Assembly (NCBI GenBank): GCA_910574715.1
Contig: CAJTCH010000001.1
Location: forward strand, 124,001 to 188,000
Length of the DNA stretch: 64,000 nt
DNA from: Lachnospiraceae bacterium
GTDB taxonomy: Bacteria; Bacillota; Clostridia; Lachnospirales; Lachnospiraceae
Direction of reading: 5' to 3'
This document shows positions 50,891-59,841 of the stretch, piece by piece. The first letter of the stretch is position 1. Each line of letters opens with the position of its first letter. Under the pieces are notes generated by a model. That model was given only the letters and a program-made list of their open reading frames with translations, did no database searches and was not told the DNA's origin. A program made the position numbers and the translations under genes.

Positions 50891-52369
50891 TCAGGCAAGA
50901 ACTTTCCCTACAGCCTGTTTCCACCCTTCATACTTCTTCTGTCTCAGGCTTTTTTCCATCTGCGGCGTATACTTTCTGCGATCCAGCTTTCCAAAGATTC
51001 CCTCGTCCCAGAGCCCCAGGGCCATCCCTGCCGCATACGCGGGACCCATACCTGACAATTCATCCGTATCCGGTACTTGTACGGCGATACCGGCGATATC
51101 GCTCTGGAACTGCATCAGATAATCATTCTTCGTAGGACCTCCGTCCACACGCAGTTCACTGATCCCCACACCGGCGTCTTTACTCATGGCTTCCATCACA
51201 TCCTGAATCTGATAGGCAATGCACTCAAGAGAGGCTCTTACCATCTCCGCCCGGCCGGTTGTTCTGGTCATTCCCGTAAACATTCCTGTCGCACGGCTAT
51301 CCCAATAAGGCGCTCCCAGGCCTGAAAATGCCGGAACAAGATACAGACAGTCGTCTGATGCAGCCTGTCTGGCCAGTTCTTCTGTCTCCGCCGGACTTCC
51401 GATCATCTGCAGATCGTTCTTAAGCCAGGTGATCACGGCTCCCGTATAATTCAGATTACCTTCCAGCACATAATTCACCCTTCCGTCCATACTCCAGGCA
51501 AGAGAGGTAACGACTCCATGTGTACTTAAGACCGGATCATCACCGATATTCATCATGATAGAAGAACCCGTGCCGTAAGTCGATTTTATCATACCAGACT
51601 TTAAACAGCCCTGTCCGAAAAGGGCTCCATGAGAATCTCCCATCACTGCATGGATCGGAACTTTATGGGGAAGTACTCCTTCAAAATCTGTTTCCCCGAA
51701 ATCTGCGTTCGAATCACATACTGTCGCAAGATTCGCCGGATCGATCCCAAACACCTTACAGATCTCATCATCCCAGGTAAGATCAAATATATTAAAAAGC
51801 TGTGTGCGGGAAGCATTAGAATAGTCGGTCTTATAAGATTTTCCTCCGGTCAGTTTATAGACCAGCCAGCTGTCGATCGTTCCATGGCATAGCTCTCCCG
51901 CGTCTGCCAGTTCCTTCGCACCTTCTACATTCTTAAGGATCCAGGCAATCTTCGAAGCAGGGAAATACGGAGACAGCTCCATTCCTGTCTTCTCGCGGAT
52001 CTTTTCCGCCCAGCCCGCGCAGACCAGCTGATCACAGATATCGGCAGCCCGGGCACACTGCCACACCACAGCTTTGCCCACCGGCTCCCCTGTGACTCGG
52101 TTCCATGCAAGCGACGTCTCCCTCTGATTACTGATCCCGACTCCTGCCACTTTACTCTTATCAATCCCGGATTCCTCAAGTAATCTGGCTGTCACCTCGA
52201 TCACCTTACGATAGATCTCGGCAGGATCATGGGAAACCCATCCCTTCTCATTAATAATCTGTTCATGGGCTTCATCCGTTCTCTTGATCAGACTCCCGGA
52301 AGAATCAAATAAGAGTGCTTTCGTTCCCTGGGTACTCTGATCTATACTAATAATATACTGCCTGGGCAT
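50891..52369 (-). CDS. FGGY family carbohydrate kinase (glycerol kinase-like)
   Basis: A 492-residue sugar kinase with the FGGY two-domain fold: N-terminal ISIDQSTQGTKALLFD (phosphate loop), GISNQRETSLAWNR, and C-terminal TYGTGSSIMMN and LRVDGGPTKNDYLMQFQSDI. It resembles glycerol kinase overall, but the glycerol-binding VWQDRRT segment reads VWQCAR, so the substrate is probably another polyol or ketose. It is the last gene of a unit with split transketolase and isomerase genes, so I infer a ketose (apulose-type) kinase. Annotation pipelines would likely call it glpK. Confidence 0.85.
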   Translation of the reverse strand: MPRQYIISIDQSTQGTKALLFDSSGSLIKRTDEAHEQIINEKGWVSHDPAEIYRKVIEVTARLLEESGIDKSKVAGVGISNQRETSLAWNRVTGEPVGKAVVWQCARAADICDQLVCAGWAEKIREKTGMELSPYFPASKIAWILKNVEGAKELADAGELCHGTIDSWLVYKLTGGKSYKTDYSNASRTQLFNIFDLTWDDEICKVFGIDPANLATVCDSNADFGETDFEGVLPHKVPIHAVMGDSHGALFGQGCLKSGMIKSTYGTGSSIMMNIGDDPVLSTHGVVTSLAWSMDGRVNYVLEGNLNYTGAVITWLKNDLQMIGSPAETEELARQAASDDCLYLVPAFSGLGAPYWDSRATGMFTGMTRTTGRAEMVRASLECIAYQIQDVMEAMSKDAGVGISELRVDGGPTKNDYLMQFQSDIAGIAVQVPDTDELSGMGPAYAAGMALGLWDEGIFGKLDRRKYTPQMEKSLRQKKYEGWKQAVGKVLA

Positions 52370-52433
52370 TCGTCATTCCTCCTCTGTTCCTATTCTCATG
52401 CGCAATCTGTATAAGGACTTGTCCTGCAGTTCC

Positions 52434-53366
52434 TTAACCCAGCGCTTCCAACGCCGCCTTCGCGATTCCTTCTGCATTCAGTCCATAATGATCGAACACT
52501 TCTTTTGACGTCCCTGTAATCACCGGTGCGTCCGGCAACGCCAGATTCACTACTTTCTTCGGGCACTCGCCGGCAACTACCTGACTGACCATGGAACCCA
52601 GACCGCCGAAAGGTGAATGCTCTTCTGCCGTGATGACTGCTCTGGCATTTCCCGCAGCCTTTACAATTGCCCCTTTATCCAACGGTTTCACACAGTACAT
52701 ATCCACAACTGACGCGTGTATACCCTTAATCTCCAGAAGCTGCGCCGCCTCCACGGCAGGCTTCACCATCTCGCCGCAGGCAATGATAGCTACGTCCGTT
52801 CCTTCCCTTATCACAGTTGCCCTGTCCATCTCAAACGGAACATTCCCTTCTTCATAGACGTCTTCCACGGCATTCCTGCCTACCCGGATATACGCCGGCT
52901 TCTCATCACTAAGCAGCGCCTTTATCAGACATTCTGTCTGCAGCCGGTCGCTTGGGATATAAACTCTCATATTAGGAATGGCGCACATTGCCGCAATATC
53001 CTGGGCGGAGTGGTGGCTCATGCCAAGAGCGCCGTAGCTGACGCCGCCGCTTATCCCGATCAGTTTTACATTCGTATTCGAATATGCCGCATCAACCTTG
53101 CATTGCTCATAACTTCTGGTACTTAAGAAGCTTGCCGGAGACGCTGCATAAGGCTTCTTGCCGCATTTGGCAAGCCCTGCGGAGATACTGACCAGATTCT
53201 GCTCTGCAATCCCTACTTCTATGAACTGTTCCGGGAAATTATCTGCGAATTTTGCCAGGGATGCACTTCCTCTGGAATCACTGCACAGCACCACGATATC
53301 CTTATCTTCCCTTGCATTCTCCATTAACACATCACAGATCACCTGTCTGTTCGCAATTTTACTCAC
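52434..53366 (-). CDS. transketolase-like protein, C-terminal subunit
   Basis: A 310-residue protein equal to the pyrimidine-binding and C-terminal domains of transketolase. The catalytic glutamate is in IEVGIAEQNLVSISAGLA, and the pyrimidine domain carries SYGALGMSHHSAQDIAAM. The C-terminal domain starts near GTDVAIIACGEMV. It must pair with the N-terminal subunit, whose gene overlaps it by 8 bp. Two-subunit transketolases are typical of dedicated catabolic loci, including apulose 4-phosphate and sulfosugar or ketose pathways, rather than the central pentose phosphate enzyme. Confidence 0.93.
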   Translation of the reverse strand: MSKIANRQVICDVLMENAREDKDIVVLCSDSRGSASLAKFADNFPEQFIEVGIAEQNLVSISAGLAKCGKKPYAASPASFLSTRSYEQCKVDAAYSNTNVKLIGISGGVSYGALGMSHHSAQDIAAMCAIPNMRVYIPSDRLQTECLIKALLSDEKPAYIRVGRNAVEDVYEEGNVPFEMDRATVIREGTDVAIIACGEMVKPAVEAAQLLEIKGIHASVVDMYCVKPLDKGAIVKAAGNARAVITAEEHSPFGGLGSMVSQVVAGECPKKVVNLALPDAPVITGTSKEVFDHYGLNAEGIAKAALEALG

Positions 53367-54192
53367 CTTGAAGCGCCTCCTTTCTCTCCTTCAGATCCCT
53401 TCTGATCTGCGCCAGTTCATCCTCACTTGGAACCTTATGATGCCAGTTGGCTTTGTTCTCCATTACAGGGGAACCCTTCCCCTTTACCGTATTGGCAATC
53501 AATACGCTTGGCTTTCCTTTTGTCTCCTTCGCTTCCTCAAACGCAGCCTTTAACTGATCGATGTCATTTCCGTCTTTCACATCGATCACATGCCAGTTAA
53601 ACGCACGGAATCTCTCATACAGGTCATCATGGGCCATGACATCCTCTGTATTCCCGGATATCTGCAGCCGGTTCCTGTCAACCACGGCACATAGATTGTC
53701 AAGCTTGTAGTGGGCTGCCGCCATAGCGCCTTCCCATACAGAACCTTCTGCCAGTTCTCCGTCGCCCATAACGGTATAAACCCTGCATTTCTGCCCGTTC
53801 ATCCTTGATGCCAGAGCCATACCCACACAGACCGGAAGCCCGTGTCCCAGAGAACCGGAGTTCATCTCGATTCCCGGCAGCTTATTATTCGGATGTCCGA
53901 TGTATTGTGAATCAAATTTACTGAACTTCTCCACAACCTCTTCCTGCGGGAAGAATCCTTTCTTGGCAAGTACCGCATAATAAGCTTCCATGGAATGTCC
54001 CTTGCTCATGACAAATTTGTCGCGGTCCGGATCCTCCATGTTCTCCGGACTGATATTCATCTGATCAAAATAAAGTTCTGTAAGGATCTCCATGACACTC
54101 ATGTCGCCGCCGATGTGTCCGGCCTTTCCGCTCATGATGATATCCATGGTATTTTCACGCAGTTCATAGGCAAGCGCTTTCAGATTACTCAT
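53359..54192 (-). CDS. transketolase-like protein, N-terminal (thiamine diphosphate) subunit
   Basis: A 277-residue protein equal to the diphosphate-binding domain of transketolase. It carries GKAGHIGGDMSVMEILTELY, FVMSKGHSMEAYYAVL, NSGSLGHGLPVCVGMAL and the thiamine-binding VMGDGELAEGSVWEG with a later NRLQISG. ATG 54192 has GGGGAGGATG upstream and overlaps the isomerase stop in an ATGA; the open frame to 54279 lies inside that gene. Together with the downstream subunit it forms one active enzyme in the locus. Confidence 0.94.
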   Translation of the reverse strand: MSNLKALAYELRENTMDIIMSGKAGHIGGDMSVMEILTELYFDQMNISPENMEDPDRDKFVMSKGHSMEAYYAVLAKKGFFPQEEVVEKFSKFDSQYIGHPNNKLPGIEMNSGSLGHGLPVCVGMALASRMNGQKCRVYTVMGDGELAEGSVWEGAMAAAHYKLDNLCAVVDRNRLQISGNTEDVMAHDDLYERFRAFNWHVIDVKDGNDIDQLKAAFEEAKETKGKPSVLIANTVKGKGSPVMENKANWHHKVPSEDELAQIRRDLKERKEALQGE

Positions 54193-55601
54193 AATATAAC
54201 ATCCTCCCCTCTCAGATATGCTTTTACGTCTTCTTCTACCGGGTCGTACAGATCCGGCGTAATCCCCAGATATTTGCAAGCTTCATACAGCACAGGCACA
54301 ACATTCCCATGGATTCCCACACAGTGATGGATATATGGACCCTCCACCAGTTTTGCCTCAAGCCGTTTGATATTCTCCACTTCTACCCAGAGATAGGTTC
54401 CCATCCCTTTAGGTCCTTCAATTCCTTTGGCGTTGCCAAGTAACATGGAATATTCCCCATGGTCTCCGTCAAATCTTACCAGAGTCACCTCTCCGTGCCG
54501 CGCCTCCGCCGTAATACTGCCCGGATGATCGAATGCCAGAGGATAAGTAAGCTTCGGAGTCTCCTTTGCCACGGAAATCGGCCACGGTCCGCAGTGCTGC
54601 AACAGCTCTCCGTTGGCAACATCCGGATGACGGATGGTCCAGTCCGCGAAGAAACTCCGTTTCTCTCCCATCCCGGCTGCTTCCGTAAGCAGAGCCGTAA
54701 TTGCACCATGGATATCCGTCTCGCACACCACGGGAATCCCCTCCTCATTCAGCAGGGCATTCGCCGCACAGGGCATGATCCCAATCTCCGTCTGGAGCTG
54801 GTTCCAGCACTGGATTGCCGCAGCCTGGCAGCCATATTTCGTAATCAGCCGCTTCATCGCAACCTTTAAGGCGGCAACATTCTCAAGCTCATCATCCTTA
54901 ACGCATATCTCCATGTTTTCACGGCAGTATTTTACTACTTCCGCCACTTCTACGCCTTCTTCTTTCGCTTTCTTCATCTCGTCCGTCAGTTCCGGCATAG
55001 GAACCGGTGCAAGCTGAATGTTGAATTTCTCCAGAAGCTCCCCTTCGTTGCACATCGTAGACCAGAACTCAAAAGGTCTTGTTGAGATCTGTAAGATCCG
55101 GATGTTACGGAATGTCTTTACCACGTTGCAGACGGCAAGGAAATCCCGAATCCCCCTTTCAAAGACAGGGTCGTCCAGACGGCAGTTGGTCATATAGGTA
55201 AACGGCACGTTAAACCTGCGCAGAACCTTTCCTGTAGCAAACAGCCCGCACTGGGTATCCCTAAGCCTGGTTCCGTCCACCTCCGGTCTCTCATCCAGCG
55301 GTCCCCACAGCAGTACAGGTACGTTCAGATCCTTCGCAAGCCTTGCGCACTCGAATTCCGTCCCGAAATTACAGTGAGGAAGGAACAGCCCGTCTACCTG
55401 TTCTTTCTTGAATTTCTCCGTAATCCGGATTCGATCCCCATCATCATAGAGCAGCCCCTCCTCATTGATATCCGTGATATCCACAAAATCTATATTCAGT
55501 TCACCCAAACGCTTTGCCGTCAGTCCGCGGTATTTTACAGCGTCCGGCGCACTGAAGATACTTCTCCTCGTAGGCGCGTAACCAATCTTAATATTCGCCA
55601 T
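54189..55601 (-). CDS. L-fucose/L-arabinose isomerase superfamily protein
   Basis: A 470-residue protein of the L-fucose isomerase-like fold. It has an N-terminal Rossmann-like domain with VDGLFLPHCNFGTEFECARLA and a C-terminal segment with conserved metal-site-like residues (VVCETDIHGAITALL, LFDHPGSITAE-type and GPYIHHCVGIHG). It is not close enough to FucI or AraA for me to name the substrate. Sharing a unit with a ketose-type kinase and split transketolase, it is the only candidate for the aldose-ketose isomerase of the pathway. ATG 55601 follows AGGAGGAAG. It overlaps the transketolase N-subunit by 4 bp. Confidence 0.86.
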   Translation of the reverse strand: MANIKIGYAPTRRSIFSAPDAVKYRGLTAKRLGELNIDFVDITDINEEGLLYDDGDRIRITEKFKKEQVDGLFLPHCNFGTEFECARLAKDLNVPVLLWGPLDERPEVDGTRLRDTQCGLFATGKVLRRFNVPFTYMTNCRLDDPVFERGIRDFLAVCNVVKTFRNIRILQISTRPFEFWSTMCNEGELLEKFNIQLAPVPMPELTDEMKKAKEEGVEVAEVVKYCRENMEICVKDDELENVAALKVAMKRLITKYGCQAAAIQCWNQLQTEIGIMPCAANALLNEEGIPVVCETDIHGAITALLTEAAGMGEKRSFFADWTIRHPDVANGELLQHCGPWPISVAKETPKLTYPLAFDHPGSITAEARHGEVTLVRFDGDHGEYSMLLGNAKGIEGPKGMGTYLWVEVENIKRLEAKLVEGPYIHHCVGIHGNVVPVLYEACKYLGITPDLYDPVEEDVKAYLRGEDVIL

Positions 55602-55646
55602 AGCTTTCTTCCTCCTTTTCCTGTTTTATATCTGTAAAATAATCTC

Positions 55647-56363
55647 TCATCTGTGTTTTTTCAGCATTTTCTCCTTCCTGTACTGTTCCCGCAGCGTATA
55701 CATCGCCTCATCCACCGTATCCTCAGACAGATCCTCTTTCCGTGTAAACCTGCGGAACGCACGGTAGAACATGGCGCTGCACAGATGGCCAGTCAACGCA
55801 AACCCAATCAGCAGCCAGACGGCCAGAGCCGCCATGATCGACGCATAGGTCTGGATACTGGCAATCACCGCCGCCGTCAGAACCAGAAAGATGACAACCG
55901 TATAAGGAAAACTCAGGATACCGATGACAAACGCCTTGATCACTGTATCCAGCCAACTGTTTTCAAATCTTGCCAGAACGGCAAAACTATACAGAACCGT
56001 CATCACCATTACCGCCAGAACGGCTCCGAATCCAACCATGATCTGATTCCTGTAAGTTAGGTCTGTTTGGGAAACAATGGCAAGATTCAACCCGCAGGCA
56101 AACAGGAACACCAGAAAAATAACCCAGATGATCGTACTGTTCTTGAAATTCGCTTTAAAATCACGGATATACTCTCTCTTTACATCGTCTGCTCTTTTTT
56201 CTTTTCTTTTAAAAAGAACAGAATTCAACGCCGTAACCGACGCCCCAATGGTCACGACCGGGAGGCAGGTCACGATGAACAACAGGTTCAGCGCGGCCAT
56301 ATCTCCCACATAGTCGAAAAAGCGCCATAACTTTGAATCCATACTGAAAGAAACTTTCATCAA
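55647..56363 (-). CDS. DUF624 (YesL family) membrane protein
   Basis: A 238-residue membrane protein with about five hydrophobic segments. The N-terminal FDYVGDMAALNLLFIVTCLPV and GASVTALNSVLFKRKE are characteristic of DUF624/YesL proteins, which occur beside carbohydrate ABC transporters in Firmicutes (YesL lies in the rhamnogalacturonan locus of Bacillus). The molecular role is unknown. It starts inside the end of the glycosidase gene (4-bp overlap) and ends 45 bp before the isomerase gene. Confidence 0.88.
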   Translation of the reverse strand: MMKVSFSMDSKLWRFFDYVGDMAALNLLFIVTCLPVVTIGASVTALNSVLFKRKEKRADDVKREYIRDFKANFKNSTIIWVIFLVFLFACGLNLAIVSQTDLTYRNQIMVGFGAVLAVMVMTVLYSFAVLARFENSWLDTVIKAFVIGILSFPYTVVIFLVLTAAVIASIQTYASIMAALAVWLLIGFALTGHLCSAMFYRAFRRFTRKEDLSEDTVDEAMYTLREQYRKEKMLKKHR

Positions 56364-57901
56364 ATCAATCCCTTTTCATATATTCTCACGGCAATATACT
56401 GTTTTGCCGGAAGCTGTACCTTGAATTTTCCTCGGAATGTACCGCATTTTGTAACCGTCATTTCCCAGGTATCCAGAACCTCAACCTCATATTCCTTCTC
56501 GTCGTCAAAATAATACTCTTTGAAAGCCGGACAGCGGAACCCGTAATAGAACAGATAATACGGTACGGGGATCAGGCTGTCCACAGTCGCCATCAGATCT
56601 TCCGTGTATGGATTAAGCTGAGTTTCTTTTAGTCCCAAACCCGGCGTTTCTTTTAGAATCTTAAGAAGAAACTGAAACCGCCTGGGGCTTGTTCCCTTCA
56701 ATACGCCGCCATGGGACCACCAGAGGATCTGATCCTCGGACAAGTATGTCTCCCCATGTCCCGGATAGCCGCCGCGAACGGCTCCTTCCCAGAATCTTCG
56801 GTTCATCTCTTCTCCGGGGATATTGCCCCAGTTCAGTTCAATGTTCCCCTCATATACGATCTCGTCCAACACGACCGGCTTCTGATAACGTTCCCGCCAT
56901 TTGGTCACCAGTTCTCCAGACAGATAAGGATCTATCCGCTGCACGGAACAGTGTGTCACCCATGGCCTGGTGAAATCGTAGATCTTTTTACAGTTATGTA
57001 TAGAGCGCAGATGTCCGTACACATCTTTTTCACACAGAATAGAAGCATAGCGTTCCCAGTCCGCGATGGATTTCTGCGGCATAAGATCATACTCATTTGC
57101 CAGAGACCACCACACATTCCGGAAAGCCGAACATCTTGCCACCAGATACTTCCAGTACAGGTCATCCTCCTCTTTGGACATCAGTGAGAAGCCCCACCGG
57201 TCGTAAGGGTGCATGACGATGATATCCGCCTCAATCCCAAGGTCCATCAAATCCCGGATGCGCTTTTCCAGATGTTCAAAATGCTTCGGATTGAATTTTG
57301 TATAATCCCAGTGGTTCCCGTCAGGACATCCGTTGTACTCCATAAAATTATTCCTGGTAAGACCTGAACTGTCCACAGGCGTCCCCTCATACGGATAACT
57401 ATACGGCTCATTAAAATTGTAATCATAATGTTTGGGAAATACACAGAAACGGATCTTGTTGAAAGCGCTTTCCTTCAAAGTCTGCAAAGTCTGTTCCTGC
57501 AGTTCCTCTGACTGTAATGTCCATACGTAACAGGTGGTTCCTATGGAATAATACGGCGTTCCGTCTTCGTAAGCAAAATGACAGGTATTTGCTACTCTTA
57601 CCGGCCCGTGATTCCCCTCTGAGACCGGTTCCACTTCAAAAGTCCCCTCACATCCGTCCTCCTTTGCATAAGTTCCATATATACGGAACTTATATATTCC
57701 CTCAAAAGACGGCATAAACCGGACCTTGTAGATCCCATTACCGTCATAGAATCCATCTACGGTCTTTTTCTCATTCTCGCCGGTAAATTCTGCCTTAATC
57801 TCATAATCCGTAAATGGATTGCCATCGCCCTTTCCTTCCAGCGCAATCTCAAAAATTCCCCATTTTTCTACTTTCTGCATACAGTGTATGACTTTACTCA
57901 T
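56360..57901 (-). CDS. DUF5060/DUF4038/DUF5605 glycoside hydrolase (apiosidase-like), copy 1
   Basis: A 513-residue cytoplasmic enzyme without a signal peptide. It has an N-terminal immunoglobulin-like DUF5060 domain (about residues 12-95, GNPFTDYEI and VRFMPSFEGIYKFRI). A TIM-barrel DUF4038 domain follows (about 105-415), with a probable acid/base Glu in WWSLANEYD and a second acidic pair in VVLDEIVYEG, and then a C-terminal DUF5605 domain. DUF4038 includes the GH140 apiosidase family. The second copy at 62317-63870 is a clear paralogue with about half of residues identical by eye. The product is probably a branched or deoxy sugar; apiose is my favoured guess. Confidence 0.82.
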   Translation of the reverse strand: MSKVIHCMQKVEKWGIFEIALEGKGDGNPFTDYEIKAEFTGENEKKTVDGFYDGNGIYKVRFMPSFEGIYKFRIYGTYAKEDGCEGTFEVEPVSEGNHGPVRVANTCHFAYEDGTPYYSIGTTCYVWTLQSEELQEQTLQTLKESAFNKIRFCVFPKHYDYNFNEPYSYPYEGTPVDSSGLTRNNFMEYNGCPDGNHWDYTKFNPKHFEHLEKRIRDLMDLGIEADIIVMHPYDRWGFSLMSKEEDDLYWKYLVARCSAFRNVWWSLANEYDLMPQKSIADWERYASILCEKDVYGHLRSIHNCKKIYDFTRPWVTHCSVQRIDPYLSGELVTKWRERYQKPVVLDEIVYEGNIELNWGNIPGEEMNRRFWEGAVRGGYPGHGETYLSEDQILWWSHGGVLKGTSPRRFQFLLKILKETPGLGLKETQLNPYTEDLMATVDSLIPVPYYLFYYGFRCPAFKEYYFDDEKEYEVEVLDTWEMTVTKCGTFRGKFKVQLPAKQYIAVRIYEKGLI

Positions 57902-58045
57902 TCTGCCTATCCCTCTCTTCCTGAATGTTACGACGGCATGAACTTCTGCTTCTCAAGCAGACTTGCCTATAGTCCCTGTCTTCTTTACGGACAAAACTTA
58001 TACCCGCCTGTACTTGCCGCCATATGAATCATTCTTAATTTCCGT

Positions 58046-58882
58046 CTATTTTACCGCACCGGCCATACCTTCCACAAAGTATCTCTGGAAGATCAGATAT
58101 ACCGCCATAACCGGGATTACCGATATCAGTACCCCCGCGCACAAATAGCCATAATCCGTTCCATGCTCGCCTACGAAAGTCATCAATCCCACCGGCACCG
58201 TCTTAAGTTTGTTGTCATTGATAATGACGGAAGCCAGCAGATATTCGTTCCAGGTAGATAAAAAGTCTGTAATAAACAAAGTTGCTATCGCCGGCTTACA
58301 GATGGGCAGGATAATGTGGAAAAAGTTCTGCCACTTATTCGCACCGTCAATATAAGCCGCTTCATCAATTGCAAAATCGATTCCCTTCATAAATCCATGC
58401 ATGATCAGAATCATAAAAGAGACTCCGAAACCTATATAGATATAGAACAGTCCAAAATAAGTATTGATTAGTCCCAGCTTGTTATAGATAATGCTGATAG
58501 GAACCAGCGCAATCTGCATAGGAAGCATCATACCAAGGAGCAGAAACACAAACCACGCCGTAGCGTGCTTAAGCTTTGTCCTTGTCAGGGCAAACGCCGC
58601 CATAGAAGAAATAAATATTCCAAGAGGCACCTTCAAAAGGCAGATAATCAAGTCATTCTTCATATACAAGAATAATCGTCCCTGAGTCATGGCATTTGTA
58701 AAGTTTTCCCATGCAAGCCTCTCTGGCATCTCAAACAGCCCCAGTCCACTGATAAAATCAGACTTGGCTTTGATTGCCGTCAGGAATAGTGTCACAATTG
58801 GAACGATCCAGAGAAGAGCCAGGATGATCAATACGAGATAACGCAACGCTGATTTTGCATTTTTCTTTGCTTTTCCTTCCAT
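58046..58882 (-). CDS. carbohydrate ABC transporter permease (MalG type)
   Basis: A 278-residue inner membrane permease with six transmembrane segments and the EAA motif (DEAAYIDGANKWQNFFHIILP, around residues 178-198) that contacts the ATPase. It belongs to the CUT1 family and is the second permease of the importer. It starts 12 bp after the MalF-type gene. No ATPase gene is present; CUT1 importers in Firmicutes commonly share an MsmK-type ATPase. Confidence 0.93.
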   Translation of the reverse strand: MEGKAKKNAKSALRYLVLIILALLWIVPIVTLFLTAIKAKSDFISGLGLFEMPERLAWENFTNAMTQGRLFLYMKNDLIICLLKVPLGIFISSMAAFALTRTKLKHATAWFVFLLLGMMLPMQIALVPISIIYNKLGLINTYFGLFYIYIGFGVSFMILIMHGFMKGIDFAIDEAAYIDGANKWQNFFHIILPICKPAIATLFITDFLSTWNEYLLASVIINDNKLKTVPVGLMTFVGEHGTDYGYLCAGVLISVIPVMAVYLIFQRYFVEGMAGAVK

Positions 58883-58894
58883 ATTATCGTCCTC

Positions 58895-59755
58895 CTATTC
58901 TTTCTTTGCAGTAAATGACATATACGGGATGATGACGATCAGCATCATCAGCACCATGATAATAGCGATTGCAGTGCCATATCCAACATTGTTATACTGG
59001 AATACCTGATTATACATATAGGAAGCCAGTACCTGGGTCGCATTGTTCGGTCCTCCGTCCGTAAGACCTTTCACGATATCATAAACCTTCATTGCAGCAA
59101 TCAGCAATGTGGAGATTACCATAATAAAGGTATCCTTCATCAACGGGATCGTAATATGGAAAAACGTCTGCACTCCATTGGCTCCGTCAATAGACGCGGC
59201 CTCCAGGACATCCGGGGAAATACCGCCAAGACCTGCAAGAAACAGAATCATAGGCTGCCCGATAGCCTGCCACAGCGCGGCGACAAACAGAGCAATCAAC
59301 GCCGTATTCGGCGTGGAAATCCAGGTCTGCGTAAAATCAAGCCCCAACATCTTCGCAAACTGATTGATAAATCCGATCTGCGGATTATAGATCCACCTCC
59401 AGATGATCGCTACCGCAATTGCAGAGATGACGCTTGGGAAATAGAAAAACGCACGAAAAAACGTTCTTCCTCTGAACTTCTGATTCATTAAAACAGCCAG
59501 CATCAGGGATACCGTCGTAGTAACGAAAACCGTAAGTACGATCCAGATGATCGTATGCTTGAACGACATCCAGAACACTTCATCATGTATAAGCTTCGTG
59601 TAATTCTTCAGACCGACAAATTCCATGCTGCCAATACCCGTACCGCTCTGAAAACTGATCCACAACGAATAGAATACCGGAAAAATAATCACAGACAGGT
59701 ATATAATTAGTGCTGGAAGCATAAAAAGATATGGCACCGTCTTATTTTCTTTCAT
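58895..59755 (-). CDS. carbohydrate ABC transporter permease (MalF/UgpA type)
   Basis: A 286-residue permease with six transmembrane helices and the EAA loop (LEAASIDGANGVQTFFHITIP, around residues 190-210). CUT1 family, for oligosaccharides or glycosides. Its gene follows the solute-binding protein gene after an 86-bp gap containing a stable hairpin, which probably lets the binding protein be made in excess. Confidence 0.93.
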   Translation of the reverse strand: MKENKTVPYLFMLPALIIYLSVIIFPVFYSLWISFQSGTGIGSMEFVGLKNYTKLIHDEVFWMSFKHTIIWIVLTVFVTTTVSLMLAVLMNQKFRGRTFFRAFFYFPSVISAIAVAIIWRWIYNPQIGFINQFAKMLGLDFTQTWISTPNTALIALFVAALWQAIGQPMILFLAGLGGISPDVLEAASIDGANGVQTFFHITIPLMKDTFIMVISTLLIAAMKVYDIVKGLTDGGPNNATQVLASYMYNQVFQYNNVGYGTAIAIIMVLMMLIVIIPYMSFTAKKE

Positions 59756-59792
59756 TCTTTGTCAACCTCCTCGTTTCTTTATCTCAAAAAAA

Positions 59793-59829
59793 TTTCCACC
59801 TGTGTGGTTTGCTGCCCCACAGGTGGAAA
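59793..59829 (-). promoter_or_regulatory. intercistronic hairpin downstream of the binding-protein gene
   Basis: TTTCCACCTGTG and CACAGGTGGAAA form a 12-bp perfect inverted repeat, with a T-rich stretch on its far side. It lies between the binding-protein stop and the first permease gene, the classic position for an element giving excess binding protein. Confidence 0.65.
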
Positions 59830-59841
59830 CCAACTTTTTGT

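Noticed and set aside
50891..52369. True glycerol kinase
   Set aside because: Overall similarity is high, but the glycerol-binding VWQDRRT segment is VWQCAR, and no glycerol facilitator or glycerol 3-phosphate dehydrogenase gene is near. The locus points to a sugar substrate.
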